Shown: positions 44,732 through 54,222, counted from the stretch's first letter. The stretch is 64,000 nt of DNA from Providencia rettgeri (GCF_001874625.1 NZ_CP017671.1:1984001-2048000); one strand, 5' to 3'. The notes: generated by a model not told the origin, from the letters alone. Numbers and translations are program-made.

Positions 44732-45558
44732 GGTTTTCTCCGCCATGATTTATTTTAGTCATAATGATTGTATTCAATCAAAATAAAACAGCAGTGACCT
44801 AGATCTCATTAATGATTTTTAGTGGGGAAGTATCATTTTTACTCATAAACAGCCTTTTTATCGTTAAATATAGTGAAATGACTTCAGAAATAGGGCGTAT
44901 GGAGTGCACTGATACTTTGATTGAAATCGATCATGTTGACTATTTAATGACTACAATCATGCACATAAGCTTATTGATGGCATATTAGCTAACATTTCTT
45001 GGTTCAAATTTAACGGGATAAAAGTCGTATTTTAAAGGAGGAGTTGAATAGGTGAGATAATAAGCGTTGCTAAATTTAACTGTTCACTGACTATAATAAT
45101 TAGCATTACCACTTCTATTTTATGGCTAATTTCCAGATGAATAAATGCAGTAGAAGAAAGGACCACAAGAAAGGATCAGAAGTATCAAAAATTATATAAG
45201 TCATACTTGCTTTAGTTAAGTAGATAGCGGTCTTTAAACTTATTTTTATTCAAACAGTATTTAATCTAATACAGAATTATTTTTATCAACATTGAAATAA
45301 AATAAATTTTTTAAATAAAAAGGATAGTTTTTAAAATATAATGTTAGGTTTATTGTAAGGTCTATTCTATTTAAAGCCTTATATCTCAGTGTGTTAAATT
45401 AAATTATTGTCTTATGCATTTTTTGCATGGTATTTCGCCCATTTGCATTTCTCTTTAAGTTAAAAAAATGTAACTATCGATTTCAGGCTCAAGAGTCGCA
45501 TCCAATAAAAGGTTATAGGTGATAACTATGACTTTAAATAAATAAAATAGGGGTACGA
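44732..45558. other. AT-rich divergent intergenic region
   Basis: About 830 bp between divergent operons, without a credible gene. It must hold the promoters of the D-threonate operon and the dicarboxylate symporter. Around 44793-44808 there is a weak cAMP-CRP-like half-matched site (gtgacctagatctca). No strong operator for the DeoR regulator was found by eye. Confidence 0.5.
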
Positions 45559-46842
45559 ATGAACAGACACAAACTCATGAAACAAATTATGATAGCTATT
45601 ATTCTAGGTATTATATTAGGATGGGGTTTTCATAATTATGCCGCATCAGTAGAAGAAGCAAAAAATATCGCATCTTATATGAATATTATTACTGATGTTT
45701 TTTTACGTTTAATAAAAATGATTATTGCACCACTTGTATTTGCAACAATCGTGTCAGGGATTGTATCAATGGGAGGCTCTTCTTCTGTTGGTAGTATTAC
45801 AATTAAAGCGATGGTATGGTTTATTTCAGCAGCTGTAATTTCATTATTAATTGGAATGGTTTTTGTCAATGTATTCCAATTAGGTGTAGGTTTAAACTTA
45901 ACTGTTCCAGCGGCTGCGGTAGATAGTGGTTTAAATACATCAGGGTTTACTCTGAAAGCTTTCATCACGCATATTTTCCCTAAAAGCTTTGCGGAAGCAA
46001 TGGCGAACAATGAAATTTTACAGATATTAGTTTTCTCAATCTTTTTTGGCTCTGGTCTTGCTTTTATTTGTAAAGACAAAAAAAGCCCCATAGTGACTTT
46101 AATTGAAGACTTATCTCGCATCATGTTCCGTATTACCGATTATGTGATGAGCTTTGCACCGATTGCGGTATTCGCTGCAATTGCTTCAGCCGTGACGGTT
46201 GAAGGTTTAGGTTTACTTTATGACTATGGGAAATTAATTGGGCTTTTCTATATTGCTTTAGCGGTATTGTGGGCAGTACTTTTCTTTGCTGGCTATGTTT
46301 TCTTAGGAAAATCTGTCTTTAGTTTGGGGAAATTAATTCGTGAGCCTGTCGCTCTCGCTTTCGCAACTGCAAGTAGTGAATCAGCTTATCCAAAAACAAT
46401 GGAAGCTTTAAATCAGTATGGTGTCCCTAAAAAAGTGACAAGTTTTGTATTGCCTCTTGGTTATTCCTTCAACCTTGATGGTTCAATGATGTACCAGTCT
46501 TTTGCCGTATTGTTTATTGCGAATGCCTATGGGATTGACTTGAGTATCACAGAGCAAATACTTATTTTGTTAACCTTAATGGTAACAAGTAAAGGTATGG
46601 CTGGTGTAGCAAGGGCATCTATTGTGGTTGTTGCCGCGACATTACCTATGTTTAGTTTACCTGAAGCTGGGATTTTGCTATTACTTGCCATCGATCAATT
46701 TCTTGATATGGGAAGAACGGCAACAAATGTTGTTGGTAACAGTATCTCTACCGCGGTTATATCTCGTTTAGAAGAGAGAAAAGGGCGTGTAAATGAGGAG
46801 TCTGAAATAGTGATGAGCGAAAAAACACCCACAACTTTATAG
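45559..46842 (+). CDS. Dicarboxylate/amino acid:cation symporter (DctA-like, DAACS family)
   Basis: A 427-aa inner-membrane transporter with eight helices and two re-entrant hairpins. The first hairpin has TASSESAYPKTM near residues 275-286, similar to the SSES form in DctA. The unwound helix is LGYSFNLDGSMMY near 302-314, and the substrate helix has DMGRTATNVVGN near 386-397. This points to uptake of C4-dicarboxylates or acidic amino acids with H+ or Na+. A LysR regulator and an aspartate racemase lie just downstream, favouring aspartate or a related compound. Confidence 0.87.
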   Translation: MNRHKLMKQIMIAIILGIILGWGFHNYAASVEEAKNIASYMNIITDVFLRLIKMIIAPLVFATIVSGIVSMGGSSSVGSITIKAMVWFISAAVISLLIGMVFVNVFQLGVGLNLTVPAAAVDSGLNTSGFTLKAFITHIFPKSFAEAMANNEILQILVFSIFFGSGLAFICKDKKSPIVTLIEDLSRIMFRITDYVMSFAPIAVFAAIASAVTVEGLGLLYDYGKLIGLFYIALAVLWAVLFFAGYVFLGKSVFSLGKLIREPVALAFATASSESAYPKTMEALNQYGVPKKVTSFVLPLGYSFNLDGSMMYQSFAVLFIANAYGIDLSITEQILILLTLMVTSKGMAGVARASIVVVAATLPMFSLPEAGILLLLAIDQFLDMGRTATNVVGNSISTAVISRLEERKGRVNEESEIVMSEKTPTTL

Positions 46843-46865
46843 TGATGGTCACTATTATCTAGTTA

Positions 46866-46890
46866 ACGCCCTTCTTATCAGAAGGGCTAT
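46866..46890. terminator. Terminator between convergent genes
   Basis: gcccttct pairs with agaagggc around a short loop, followed by a T-rich stretch. It separates the symporter from the convergent LysR gene. Confidence 0.7.
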
Positions 46891-46908
46891 TTCTTTAAGC
46901 ATTGGTAG

Positions 46909-47796
46909 TTATTGCGCGGTTTGGTTTCTCATAAACTGCCAAAAGCGTTCTGATGAGATATTTAACCTAGCTTCGGTTCGATAGATATAAACCCCCATAG
47001 TGACTGATAATTTTGGGTCTAAAATAGCCAATTCATTTTTTTCAAGTTCATTTTTAATTGAGTAATCAGGTAACCAACCAACGCCGCTACCTGTTAGTAT
47101 CATGCGTTTTAATACATCGCTCATAGATGAAACAAAAGAAAGTTCAAAGGGAAGGTTATCTGATTTATTGATTAATTGGTTGACTTGCCTCCCCATATAG
47201 CTTTCATCTGTATACTTCATTAAAGGCAATGTTGAGCTATCAATATTGAAAATAGGGCGTTTTTTTTCGTCGCAGGGAGAGACAAGATGTAGCCGGCTTT
47301 CTAGTATTTTCGTGTGTAAGAATGGTGATGACATTAACTCTTCGTTATAAAATGATAATATAAAATCACTTTGCCCTTCTTTGAGTTTATGTACTGCTTC
47401 ATCAACATTTATTGACTCTACAAAAAAAATCTTATCTACATTTTTTGAAAATTGTGAAATAAAGTCAGGAAGTAAAAATACTGAAAGTGAATGCGCAGCC
47501 GAAATATTAATTTTTTGCTTGTCATTATCTATACCTTTAATTCGGTTTATTTGAAAATAAATATCATCAAGTAAATTTCTGGCATAAACAATAAAGCTTT
47601 TTCCTTGTGTGGTAAGTTGTAATGGGTTGGTATTTCTATCAAATATTTCAAAGCCAACCGATGATTCAATTGATTGAATTCTTCGGCTGAAAGAAGACTG
47701 TGATATATTTCTTTTTTCTGCAGCTAACGTAAAACTTCTACATTCTTCTAGTACAACAATATCGTGCAACCATTTAATTTCAAGATTACTGATCAT
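46909..47796 (-). CDS. LysR-family transcriptional regulator
   Basis: A 295-aa regulator. The N-terminal HTH is typical: LHDIVVLEECRSFTLAAEKR near residues 10-29 and NISQSSFSRRIQSIESSVG near 30-48. It is followed by an effector-binding domain with ISAAHSLSVFLLPDFISQF near 96-114. It is divergent from the racemase gene (121 nt between starts), so by the LysR rule it probably controls that gene and perhaps the symporter. Confidence 0.9.
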   Translation of the reverse strand: MISNLEIKWLHDIVVLEECRSFTLAAEKRNISQSSFSRRIQSIESSVGFEIFDRNTNPLQLTTQGKSFIVYARNLLDDIYFQINRIKGIDNDKQKINISAAHSLSVFLLPDFISQFSKNVDKIFFVESINVDEAVHKLKEGQSDFILSFYNEELMSSPFLHTKILESRLHLVSPCDEKKRPIFNIDSSTLPLMKYTDESYMGRQVNQLINKSDNLPFELSFVSSMSDVLKRMILTGSGVGWLPDYSIKNELEKNELAILDPKLSVTMGVYIYRTEARLNISSERFWQFMRNQTAQ

Positions 47797-47917
47797 TGTG
47801 TCCTCTAATGGTTTTTAGTTATTAATCTACTATGCAAATTTAGCATGACTTATAGAAACTCTGCAATTACCTAATGCTAACAATATGTCATGATATCATT
47901 AATTTGATGGAGGGCTT

Positions 47918-48661
47918 ATGAAAAAAATATTAGGTATGTTAGGGGGAATGGGACCCGGAGCAACCGCGGATGCTTTTATTAAATTAATCAATAATACACA
48001 TGCAAGTAAGGACCAAGAACATATTCCTATTATTATTGTGTCATTGCCTGATATTCCAGATAGAACAGAAAATATTATTTATAATGGGCCATCACCATTA
48101 CCAGCAATGATACACTCACTTAAAATACTTGAAAGTGCAGGTGTATCTTGCATTATTATGCCATGTAATACGGCACATTATTGGTATGAGGACTTAAAGA
48201 AAGAAATTAATATTAATTTTATCAGCATTATTGATGCAGCATGTAAAAAAATAATTGAGGATAATGTTAAAAAGGTAGCACTATTGGCGACGACAGCAAC
48301 CATTCATACTAAATTATATCAAGAAAAACTAAATGTGAACAATATTGAATGTATTGTTCCCGATGAGGTTAATCAATATAAAATAATGCAGAGTATTATT
48401 TTATATAAATCGGGTGATTTAGCTAAAGCAAGAGAGTTGCTCTATCCTTATATTAGCCAACTAAAATCACGTGGTATTGATAAGTTTGTAATGGGTTGCA
48501 CTGAAATTCCTTTAATATTAGAAGAGCTTTCAAAAAATAACCCTGAGGATTTTATTGATGCAACAGAAGCATTAATAAAAGAAGCTATTAATTGGTATAC
48601 TATCGATGAGAAAAGAGAGGTAGATGAAGAAAAAACAAATAAATTAATTGAATTTCATTGA
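47918..48661 (+). CDS. Aspartate/glutamate racemase family protein
   Basis: A 247-aa enzyme of the Asp/Glu racemase family. LGMLGGMGPGATADAFIKLI (near residues 5-24) forms the start of the first domain. The two catalytic cysteines are in MPCNTAHYW near residues 81-89 and MGCTEIPLI near 193-201. It should interconvert L- and D-aspartate, or act on a related amino acid. The last 15 residues are charged and extra. It is divergent from the LysR regulator, next to a dicarboxylate or amino acid symporter, fitting a small pathway for aspartate-like compounds. Confidence 0.88.
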   Translation: MKKILGMLGGMGPGATADAFIKLINNTHASKDQEHIPIIIVSLPDIPDRTENIIYNGPSPLPAMIHSLKILESAGVSCIIMPCNTAHYWYEDLKKEININFISIIDAACKKIIEDNVKKVALLATTATIHTKLYQEKLNVNNIECIVPDEVNQYKIMQSIILYKSGDLAKARELLYPYISQLKSRGIDKFVMGCTEIPLILEELSKNNPEDFIDATEALIKEAINWYTIDEKREVDEEKTNKLIEFH

Positions 48662-48922
48662 AAATTATCATTCGCCATCACTGGGGTAATCTGATAAACA
48701 TAAAAACTATTAAATAATAAATATATAATAATGCATTGTATAACATGTAATTGTGATTTTTTTGCATTCAATTTTTAATTGACTGTAATTTGAGCTGTTT
48801 TATCTTGTTGGATAGATGGGTTAGCCTTTAACTTTAGGAATATTAGACTTGTAGTTGTCCGATAAGTAGTGACAATAGTCGGTTTATTATAATGACTAAT
48901 ATTGTTAGATAGGGATTAACTC

Positions 48923-49867
48923 ATGCAATTTAAATCAATGGTTAAATTGGTTGTTGGTGCAGTATTGCTATTTGTAATCGGTATTATTGGTATTAATTCA
49001 TATACAATTGTGCAAGACGGTTCTGTTAAAGTGGGAACATTTCTAGGTAAAGTAGACCCTGTCGCTTATGATGCAGGTTTGCATTTCCCTATTAACCCAT
49101 TTACTACTTTCGATACATATTCGACGAAAGACATTCGTGTTTCATTAAAGGAATTAAGAGTGCCTTCACAGGATAAGCTAAAATCGATTGTCGATATTAC
49201 TGTAATGCTACAGTTTGATGGTGCTAAAGCACCAGTATTGCGTATTAACGGTGGTACTGAAAGTGAGGCATTGGATAAATATGTACGCCAAAAGCTTATC
49301 TCAACCATTCTCGAATTTGGTAAAGACGTCGCTAATGCACAAGACCTGTATACGGCTGATACACAAAGGAAGCTTCAAGAGTCTATCCGTGATGCAATTC
49401 AAGGGTATGCATCCCCATATGGGTATACAATAAAAGAAATCATGATCCAAGATATTACTCTACCAGAAGTTGTTCAGGAACAAGTGGTCAACACTAAAAT
49501 GCGCCAAGAGCAGATCAACCAAGCGAAAGCAGAAGCCGAAAAAGAGCGTGAGTTAGCACAGAAAAAAGTGGTGATTGCTGAAGCTGAAAGGGAATCAGCG
49601 GAACAGCAAGCGATAGCGAGGGAACGTAATGCGCAAGCAAGTTCTTTTGCGATGCGTCAAGAGGCTGATGCAAAATTATATGCGGCTCAGAAGGAAGCAG
49701 AGGCTAATGCGATATTACAACGCACAATCACCCGTGAAATGATTAACTGGAAACAGTTAGAAATTGAACAAATTAAAGCACATAAATATAAAGGTGAAGT
49801 GCCTAACATTGTTGTTGGCGCAGATTATGACGGTAAAATGATTATGGATATGCGAAATAGCCAATAA
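48923..49867 (+). CDS. SPFH/Band 7 (prohibitin-like) membrane protein
   Basis: A 314-aa protein with one N-terminal transmembrane segment (MVKLVVGAVLLFVIGIIGIN near residues 6-25) followed by an SPFH domain (VKVGTFLGKVDPVAYDAGLH near 36-55). A long Ala/Glu/Gln-rich coiled coil follows from about 195 to 270. Family members form large ring or cage assemblies at the membrane and often modulate proteases such as FtsH. No NfeD-like or HflKC partner is adjacent, so the role is open. Confidence 0.88.
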   Translation: MQFKSMVKLVVGAVLLFVIGIIGINSYTIVQDGSVKVGTFLGKVDPVAYDAGLHFPINPFTTFDTYSTKDIRVSLKELRVPSQDKLKSIVDITVMLQFDGAKAPVLRINGGTESEALDKYVRQKLISTILEFGKDVANAQDLYTADTQRKLQESIRDAIQGYASPYGYTIKEIMIQDITLPEVVQEQVVNTKMRQEQINQAKAEAEKERELAQKKVVIAEAERESAEQQAIARERNAQASSFAMRQEADAKLYAAQKEAEANAILQRTITREMINWKQLEIEQIKAHKYKGEVPNIVVGADYDGKMIMDMRNSQ

Positions 49868-49898
49868 TCAGCACTGATTAACAAAAACTATATTATTG

Positions 49899-49931
49899 AA
49901 ACCAGCTCTATTCATTTAGGGCTGGTTTTTT
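49899..49931 (+). terminator. Rho-independent terminator
   Basis: aaccagc and gctggtt pair, followed by a T run, after the SPFH gene. Confidence 0.8.
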
Positions 49932-50053
49932 ATTTTACTGAGCACAATTGACGCGAAATCGACCAACGACTTGTTGTCTAATAAGCTTCCCCGATTATTT
50001 AACAACAGAAATTAACCGGTATTTAGCGGTATTAAAAATTAGGTAAAATATCT

Positions 50054-50503
50054 ATGGTTCATATTGAAGAAATAACAAAACTCAATTTTTGGGATGTATG
50101 TGAACTTACATCAAATAAAAATGGTATTGCTACCGTATTAGAAGAGCACGTATGTTGCAATGCATACTCAATAGCGGAGTCTCACTATTATCCGGAATAT
50201 ATCCCCAAAGCACTTTATTGGGATGATAAATTAATTGGCTTTTTTATGTACAAAATAGTTGATGAACAGCCAACTCATGCTTTTATTTGTCGTTTTATGT
50301 TGGATTATAAATACCTTGGTAAAGGTTTAGGAAAACAGTCTTTTTCTGCAATTTTGGTGTATTTAAATAGCTTAGGAATACGAAAAATCTCTCTTGGGTT
50401 AGATGAGGAAAATATGATTGCTAAAAAAATATATTGCAGTCATGGGTTCAGCTTTACTGGTGAGATTATTGATGGTGAGCATATATATGCTTTGAACCTA
50501 TAG
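50054..50503 (+). CDS. GNAT-family acetyltransferase
   Basis: A 149-aa protein of the GNAT fold: CRFMLDYKYLGKGLGKQSFS near residues 77-96 contains the acetyl-CoA loop, and ENMIAKKIYCSHGFSFTGE near 118-136 the last helix and strand. The substrate is unknown; relatives include spermidine and aminoglycoside-type acetyltransferases such as SpeG or YkwB-like proteins. It is a single gene without a close partner. Confidence 0.83.
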   Translation: MVHIEEITKLNFWDVCELTSNKNGIATVLEEHVCCNAYSIAESHYYPEYIPKALYWDDKLIGFFMYKIVDEQPTHAFICRFMLDYKYLGKGLGKQSFSAILVYLNSLGIRKISLGLDEENMIAKKIYCSHGFSFTGEIIDGEHIYALNL

Positions 50504-50612
50504 GCATTAAAGTCAGACTTTATCGCTAAGGTGGTAGCTCTAATTTGTATTTTTGTGATAGTTATTTGATAGTTGTGCTATATCGTAATCAAGTAAACAA
50601 GGAGTTGCTGTG

Positions 50613-50657
50613 ATGCTTAATGTTTCTGGATTAATCAATGACTCCCCAATAGTATAA
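50613..50657 (+). CDS. Candidate 14-codon small protein or leader peptide
   Basis: ATG at 50613 opens a 14-residue frame, MLNVSGLINDSPIV. A near-ideal ribosome site AAGGAG lies 8 nt upstream, and an extended -10-like element tgctatatc lies further up at 50576-50584. The stop falls inside a hairpin (50641-50671), so the unit looks complete: promoter, ribosome site, frame, terminator. I know no homologue. It may equally be a small RNA or chance. Confidence 0.35.
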   Translation: MLNVSGLINDSPIV

Positions 50658-50671
50658 CAATATTGGGGAGT
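50641..50671. terminator. Hairpin terminator
   Basis: actccccaat pairs with attggggagt, a 10-bp perfect stem, followed by T-rich sequence. It lies between the small frame and the convergent PTS operon and may end both. Confidence 0.75.
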
Positions 50672-50680
50672 TTATGTGTT

Positions 50681-51937
50681 TTAACGAACAATAATACCTA
50701 ATAAAATTCCGATTGCACCAAAGTCAGCATCACTGAATGTAGTGTTAGCAATACCAATATCACCCAGAACAGGTAATAGGAATACAGGTAAGAAAGTAAT
50801 CAACAAGCCTTGAGCAAACGCACCTAAAATAGCCCCGCGACGGCCGCCTGTTGCGTTACCGAATACCCCAGCGGCTGCACCGACGAAGAAATGTGGGACA
50901 ACACCAGGAATAATGACGGTCATGTTTAATGCATACAATACAAACATGCCTAAAACACCTGCTGCAAAACTACTTAAAAAGCCTACTAATACAGCATTTG
51001 GGGCATATGGGAATACGACTGGGCAGTCTAAAGCGGGTTTTGCATTTGGTACTAATTTGTCAGAAATCCCTTTAAATGCAGGAACTATCTCGGCAATAAC
51101 CATACGCACACCTTGCAGAATAATATAGACGCCCGCAGCGAATGTAATAGATTGCATCAATGAGAACATGAACCAATTTTTACCGCCACTGACTTCACGT
51201 ACAAAATCACCACCTGCAAATAAGCAAGTAATAATGAAGATAATGAACATGGTAAATGAAATGGCGACTGGAGTATCACGTAGGAATAATAAGCTTTTTG
51301 GTACATTCATATCTTCGGTAGAGTGTTCTTTATTACCGAATTTGCTACCAATAAAGCCGGCCAATACATAAGAAATTGTCGAGAAATGGCCGATTGCAAC
51401 ATCATCTGAGCCCGTGACTTTTTTCATGTAGGGGTGAGCGATTGCTGGGAAAAAGACCATACAGAAACCAACAATCAGTGAGCCTACAGTAACCAGTAAG
51501 GTTCCTTCCATTCCTGCTGTAGCTAAGATCACTGCAATCATCATTGACATGAATAGGGTATGATGACCGGTTAAGAAAATGAATTTCCAAGGCGTCAGAC
51601 GAGCAATCAAAATATTGATTAACATCGCAAAGAACATAATCATTGCCATTTCACGGCCGAAGCTTTTTTGTGCAATGGAAACAATTGCTTCGTTATTCGG
51701 TACAACACCATTTATACCAAATGCATGTTGGAAAATAGCTGAAAAATCACCTAATGAGCTTACGACTAGACCAGCACCTGCACCTAAAATGACAAAACCC
51801 ATGATGGTTTTAATGGTGCCTTTAATACATTCAGTCACCGGTTTTTTCTGCGCTATTAAACCGATAAGGGCGATTAAACCGACTAAAATAGCAGGTTCAG
51901 ATAAAACATCCTGCATCAGAAAACGAAAAAATGACAT
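50681..51937 (-). CDS. PTS ascorbate-type (UlaA-like) permease component IIC
   Basis: A 418-aa membrane protein of the ascorbate/fructose-like PTS IIC family with about eleven hydrophobic segments. LGAGAGLVVSSLGDFSAIFQ near residues 51-70, HHTLFMSMMIAVILATAGME near 125-144 and FVGAAAGVFGNATGGRRGAI (near residues 353-372) are family-like. It moves a sugar or sugar acid across the inner membrane as it is phosphorylated. No ula catabolic genes (lactonase, epimerase, decarboxylase) are adjacent, so the substrate is uncertain. Confidence 0.87.
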   Translation of the reverse strand: MSFFRFLMQDVLSEPAILVGLIALIGLIAQKKPVTECIKGTIKTIMGFVILGAGAGLVVSSLGDFSAIFQHAFGINGVVPNNEAIVSIAQKSFGREMAMIMFFAMLINILIARLTPWKFIFLTGHHTLFMSMMIAVILATAGMEGTLLVTVGSLIVGFCMVFFPAIAHPYMKKVTGSDDVAIGHFSTISYVLAGFIGSKFGNKEHSTEDMNVPKSLLFLRDTPVAISFTMFIIFIITCLFAGGDFVREVSGGKNWFMFSLMQSITFAAGVYIILQGVRMVIAEIVPAFKGISDKLVPNAKPALDCPVVFPYAPNAVLVGFLSSFAAGVLGMFVLYALNMTVIIPGVVPHFFVGAAAGVFGNATGGRRGAILGAFAQGLLITFLPVFLLPVLGDIGIANTTFSDADFGAIGILLGIIVR

Positions 51938-51948
51938 AGTGCCTCCGC

Positions 51949-52236
51949 TTACATTGCACCAAGTTTTTGTAAAGCAACAGACAGGCGTTCTTTCATCGCG
52001 ACTTTGTCAATCATGTTATCGAGCGCTACGATTTCGCCACCAACTTGTTGGGCAACCAATTGCTCTGCAATGTCAGTTGTTCCTACAAAAATATCGCTTA
52101 CAGTTCCTTTTGCTGAGCCTAAATCGACGTGATCTACATCAGCACTTACTTGTAAGTCTTTCAAAATATTTTTGATGCTCATTTCCATCATCAAACTTGT
52201 GCCTAAACCATTTCCACAAACAACAGTAATTTTCAT
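51949..52236 (-). CDS. PTS component IIB
   Basis: A 95-aa cytosolic phosphocarrier of the ascorbate/galactitol type. The phospho-cysteine loop is visible at the N-terminus: VVCGNGLGTSLMM, Cys6 or nearby being the phosphorylated residue. It passes phosphate from IIA to the incoming substrate held by IIC. It is 11 nt upstream of the IIC gene in the same operon. Confidence 0.9.
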   Translation of the reverse strand: MKITVVCGNGLGTSLMMEMSIKNILKDLQVSADVDHVDLGSAKGTVSDIFVGTTDIAEQLVAQQVGGEIVALDNMIDKVAMKERLSVALQKLGAM

Positions 52237-52257
52237 AATATTTACCTTAATATTTAA

Positions 52258-52704
52258 TTATTCATATTTAGCGATGATGCTAAGAATGTCATCTACGTTT
52301 TCTGATTGCATGATGCTGTCTATATCTTCTTGATTATCAAAAAGCTCCGCCAACTTTGCGATAGCGCCAATGTGGCTGTTGCTATCTGTTGCTGCGAGAA
52401 CAATTAATAACTTAACTGGGTCGTTGCCTTCAGAACCAAATTCAACGCCTTGTTTAATAACAGTTAAACCTAGTGATAATTGATTTACGCCATCTTCTGG
52501 GCGTGCGTGTGGCATCGCAATGCCAGGTCCTAATACATAATAAGGGCCAATTTTCTCATGTGATTTAATAATGGCATCAATATATCTTGGTTCGATGAAT
52601 TTATTATTAACCAAAGGGCTACAGGCGATTTTTATCGCATCTTGCCAATCAGTGGCGCTTTCGACGACCTGAATGACGTTAGGGGTCAGTAATGTCGTTA
52701 GCAT
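52258..52704 (-). CDS. PTS component IIA (fructose/mannitol-like)
   Basis: A 148-aa PTS IIA protein. The phosphorylated histidine is in GPGIAMPHARPEDGVNQ near residues 59-75. It receives phosphate from HPr and hands it to IIB. It is the first gene of the leftward IIA-IIB-IIC operon, which is preceded by two palindromic operators and divergent from a LacI-type repressor gene. Confidence 0.9.
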   Translation of the reverse strand: MLTTLLTPNVIQVVESATDWQDAIKIACSPLVNNKFIEPRYIDAIIKSHEKIGPYYVLGPGIAMPHARPEDGVNQLSLGLTVIKQGVEFGSEGNDPVKLLIVLAATDSNSHIGAIAKLAELFDNQEDIDSIMQSENVDDILSIIAKYE

Positions 52705-52768
52705 AGAGTTACTCCTGGTATGCTGAATTTTTATCTTTTTTAATGGTTGAATGAATAGTAGTGATCTA

Positions 52769-52782
52769 TGGTAGCGCTATCT
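52769..52782. promoter_or_regulatory. LacI-family operator, copy 1
   Basis: TGGTAGCGCTATCT is a near-perfect palindrome with the core TAGCGCTA and matches the stronger site 34 bp away. It lies between the PTS operon and its divergent LacI-type regulator gene. Confidence 0.7.
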
Positions 52783-52802
52783 AGCTTAAACTTTCATTTT
52801 CG

Positions 52803-52816
52803 TGATAGCGCTATCA
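52803..52816. promoter_or_regulatory. LacI-family operator, copy 2
   Basis: TGATAGCGCTATCA is a perfect 14-bp palindrome with the central CG step usual for LacI-family sites. With copy 1, a cooperative pair is likely, repressing the PTS operon and perhaps the regulator. Confidence 0.78.
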
Positions 52817-52934
52817 TTTTGAATAAAAATAGCGAACAAATACTAATTCAGGACACTTGTTGGCTGATTAACAAATTCAACCTATGGTAAGTTACTCGGG
52901 TTAATAATAAGTTTAGGCTAATTAAAAGTATTTT

Positions 52935-53969
52935 ATGGAAAAAACACGAAAAAGAAAAAATACAGGGCGAGTCACGCTGCAAGATGTTGCAAAATATGCA
53001 GGTGTTGGGTCAATGACAGTATCCCGAGCGCTTCGTACGCCTGAATTGGTTTCAGACAAATTACGTGAAAAAATCAACGAGGCAGTTGAAGAACTGGGTT
53101 ATATTCCAAATTCAGCTGCGGGTATTTTGGCGTCAGGCCAAAGCCGAACAGTCGCCGTTTTAATTCCGTCGTTACGTGATAATGCTAGTTCGGTATTTCT
53201 ACAATCATTACAAGAGGTTTTGAATAAAAATAATTATCAAGTTGTCATTGGTAGTCATGACTATCAGCAGAAAAAAGAATCTGAAGTTTTATCTACATTA
53301 TTACAGAGTAACCCTGCGGCCTTGATCATTTTTGGTGCGATTAATTCAGAGGGGGTATACACCTACCTTAAAAATGTAGATATACCTGTTATCAGTGTTG
53401 CAGGGGGAGGGAGTCATCCATTTACATTGAATATTAAAAGTAATATAGGGGAAGCGGTTAATTTTTTAACACATTATATGTTACAAAAAGGGTATAAGAA
53501 GATAGGCTATATTGGCGCTCAAATGGATAATAAAATGCAAAGCCAGCAACTAAGTGGCTGGAATAAGGCCATGCTCGAATATAACCAAAGTGCAGATCAA
53601 AGCATTACGACTCCTTATGTTGCTACCATGGATTTTGGACGTCAGGCAATTAGCGAAATGCTAACTCGTCAGCCTGAACTTGAGGCTGTGATTTGTAGCC
53701 ACGAAATGATTGCGTTAGGGGTTATTTTTGAATGTCAAAGGCGCTTGATTAAAGTGCCGAAAATGTTGGCTGTTGCTTGTGTTGAAGGGTCCGCAAATTG
53801 CGACCATATTCACCCATCCTTGACTTCGGTACGCATTGATTATAGCAAAATGGCGAGAGAAGCTGCCAAGAAGTTGCAAAGATGGTTAGCGGATACTGAC
53901 GGTGATCTTTCACAGAGACAAGAAGAAGTCATTTTCCCTTATAAGTTCGAAGCTAGGCAAAGTGCATAG
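52935..53969 (+). CDS. LacI-family repressor of the adjacent PTS operon
   Basis: A 344-aa LacI/GalR-type regulator. The HTH and hinge are VTLQDVAKYAGVGSMTVSRA (near residues 13-32) and YIPNSAAGILASGQSRTVAV (near 56-75). The C-terminal periplasmic-binding-like domain binds the inducer. It resembles GntR of E. coli in overall form. It is divergent from the PTS operon and two palindromic operators lie between, so control of that operon is very likely. Confidence 0.9.
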   Translation: MEKTRKRKNTGRVTLQDVAKYAGVGSMTVSRALRTPELVSDKLREKINEAVEELGYIPNSAAGILASGQSRTVAVLIPSLRDNASSVFLQSLQEVLNKNNYQVVIGSHDYQQKKESEVLSTLLQSNPAALIIFGAINSEGVYTYLKNVDIPVISVAGGGSHPFTLNIKSNIGEAVNFLTHYMLQKGYKKIGYIGAQMDNKMQSQQLSGWNKAMLEYNQSADQSITTPYVATMDFGRQAISEMLTRQPELEAVICSHEMIALGVIFECQRRLIKVPKMLAVACVEGSANCDHIHPSLTSVRIDYSKMAREAAKKLQRWLADTDGDLSQRQEEVIFPYKFEARQSA

Positions 53970-54222
53970 GGGGGTATCGATTTAGTCACACTATTTTGTT
54001 ATTTAACTGTCTCTTAAACAAGAAATTCTATAAGAAGTCACTTTTTTGTTCTAAAAAAGATTGTTTTTTTGGCTCTCAAAATAAGATTGTCGACTTGGTC
54101 ACTGCATCATTCTTATTCCTTGCTACAGTATATTAGTAGGTCATATTTCACCTGTACTTAAGTTTAGACTTTTGACGGGTATTGACCTCTTTATAGCTTT
54201 AGACAATAGCAGGGGAAATATA

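Noticed and set aside
44793-44808. cAMP-CRP site before the D-threonate operon
   Set aside because: gtgacctagatctca matches the consensus only partly; too weak to list as a separate site.
51579-52175. A 198-codon rightward open frame opposite the PTS IIB and IIC genes
   Set aside because: It crosses two well-recognised genes on the other strand and shows no protein-family features.
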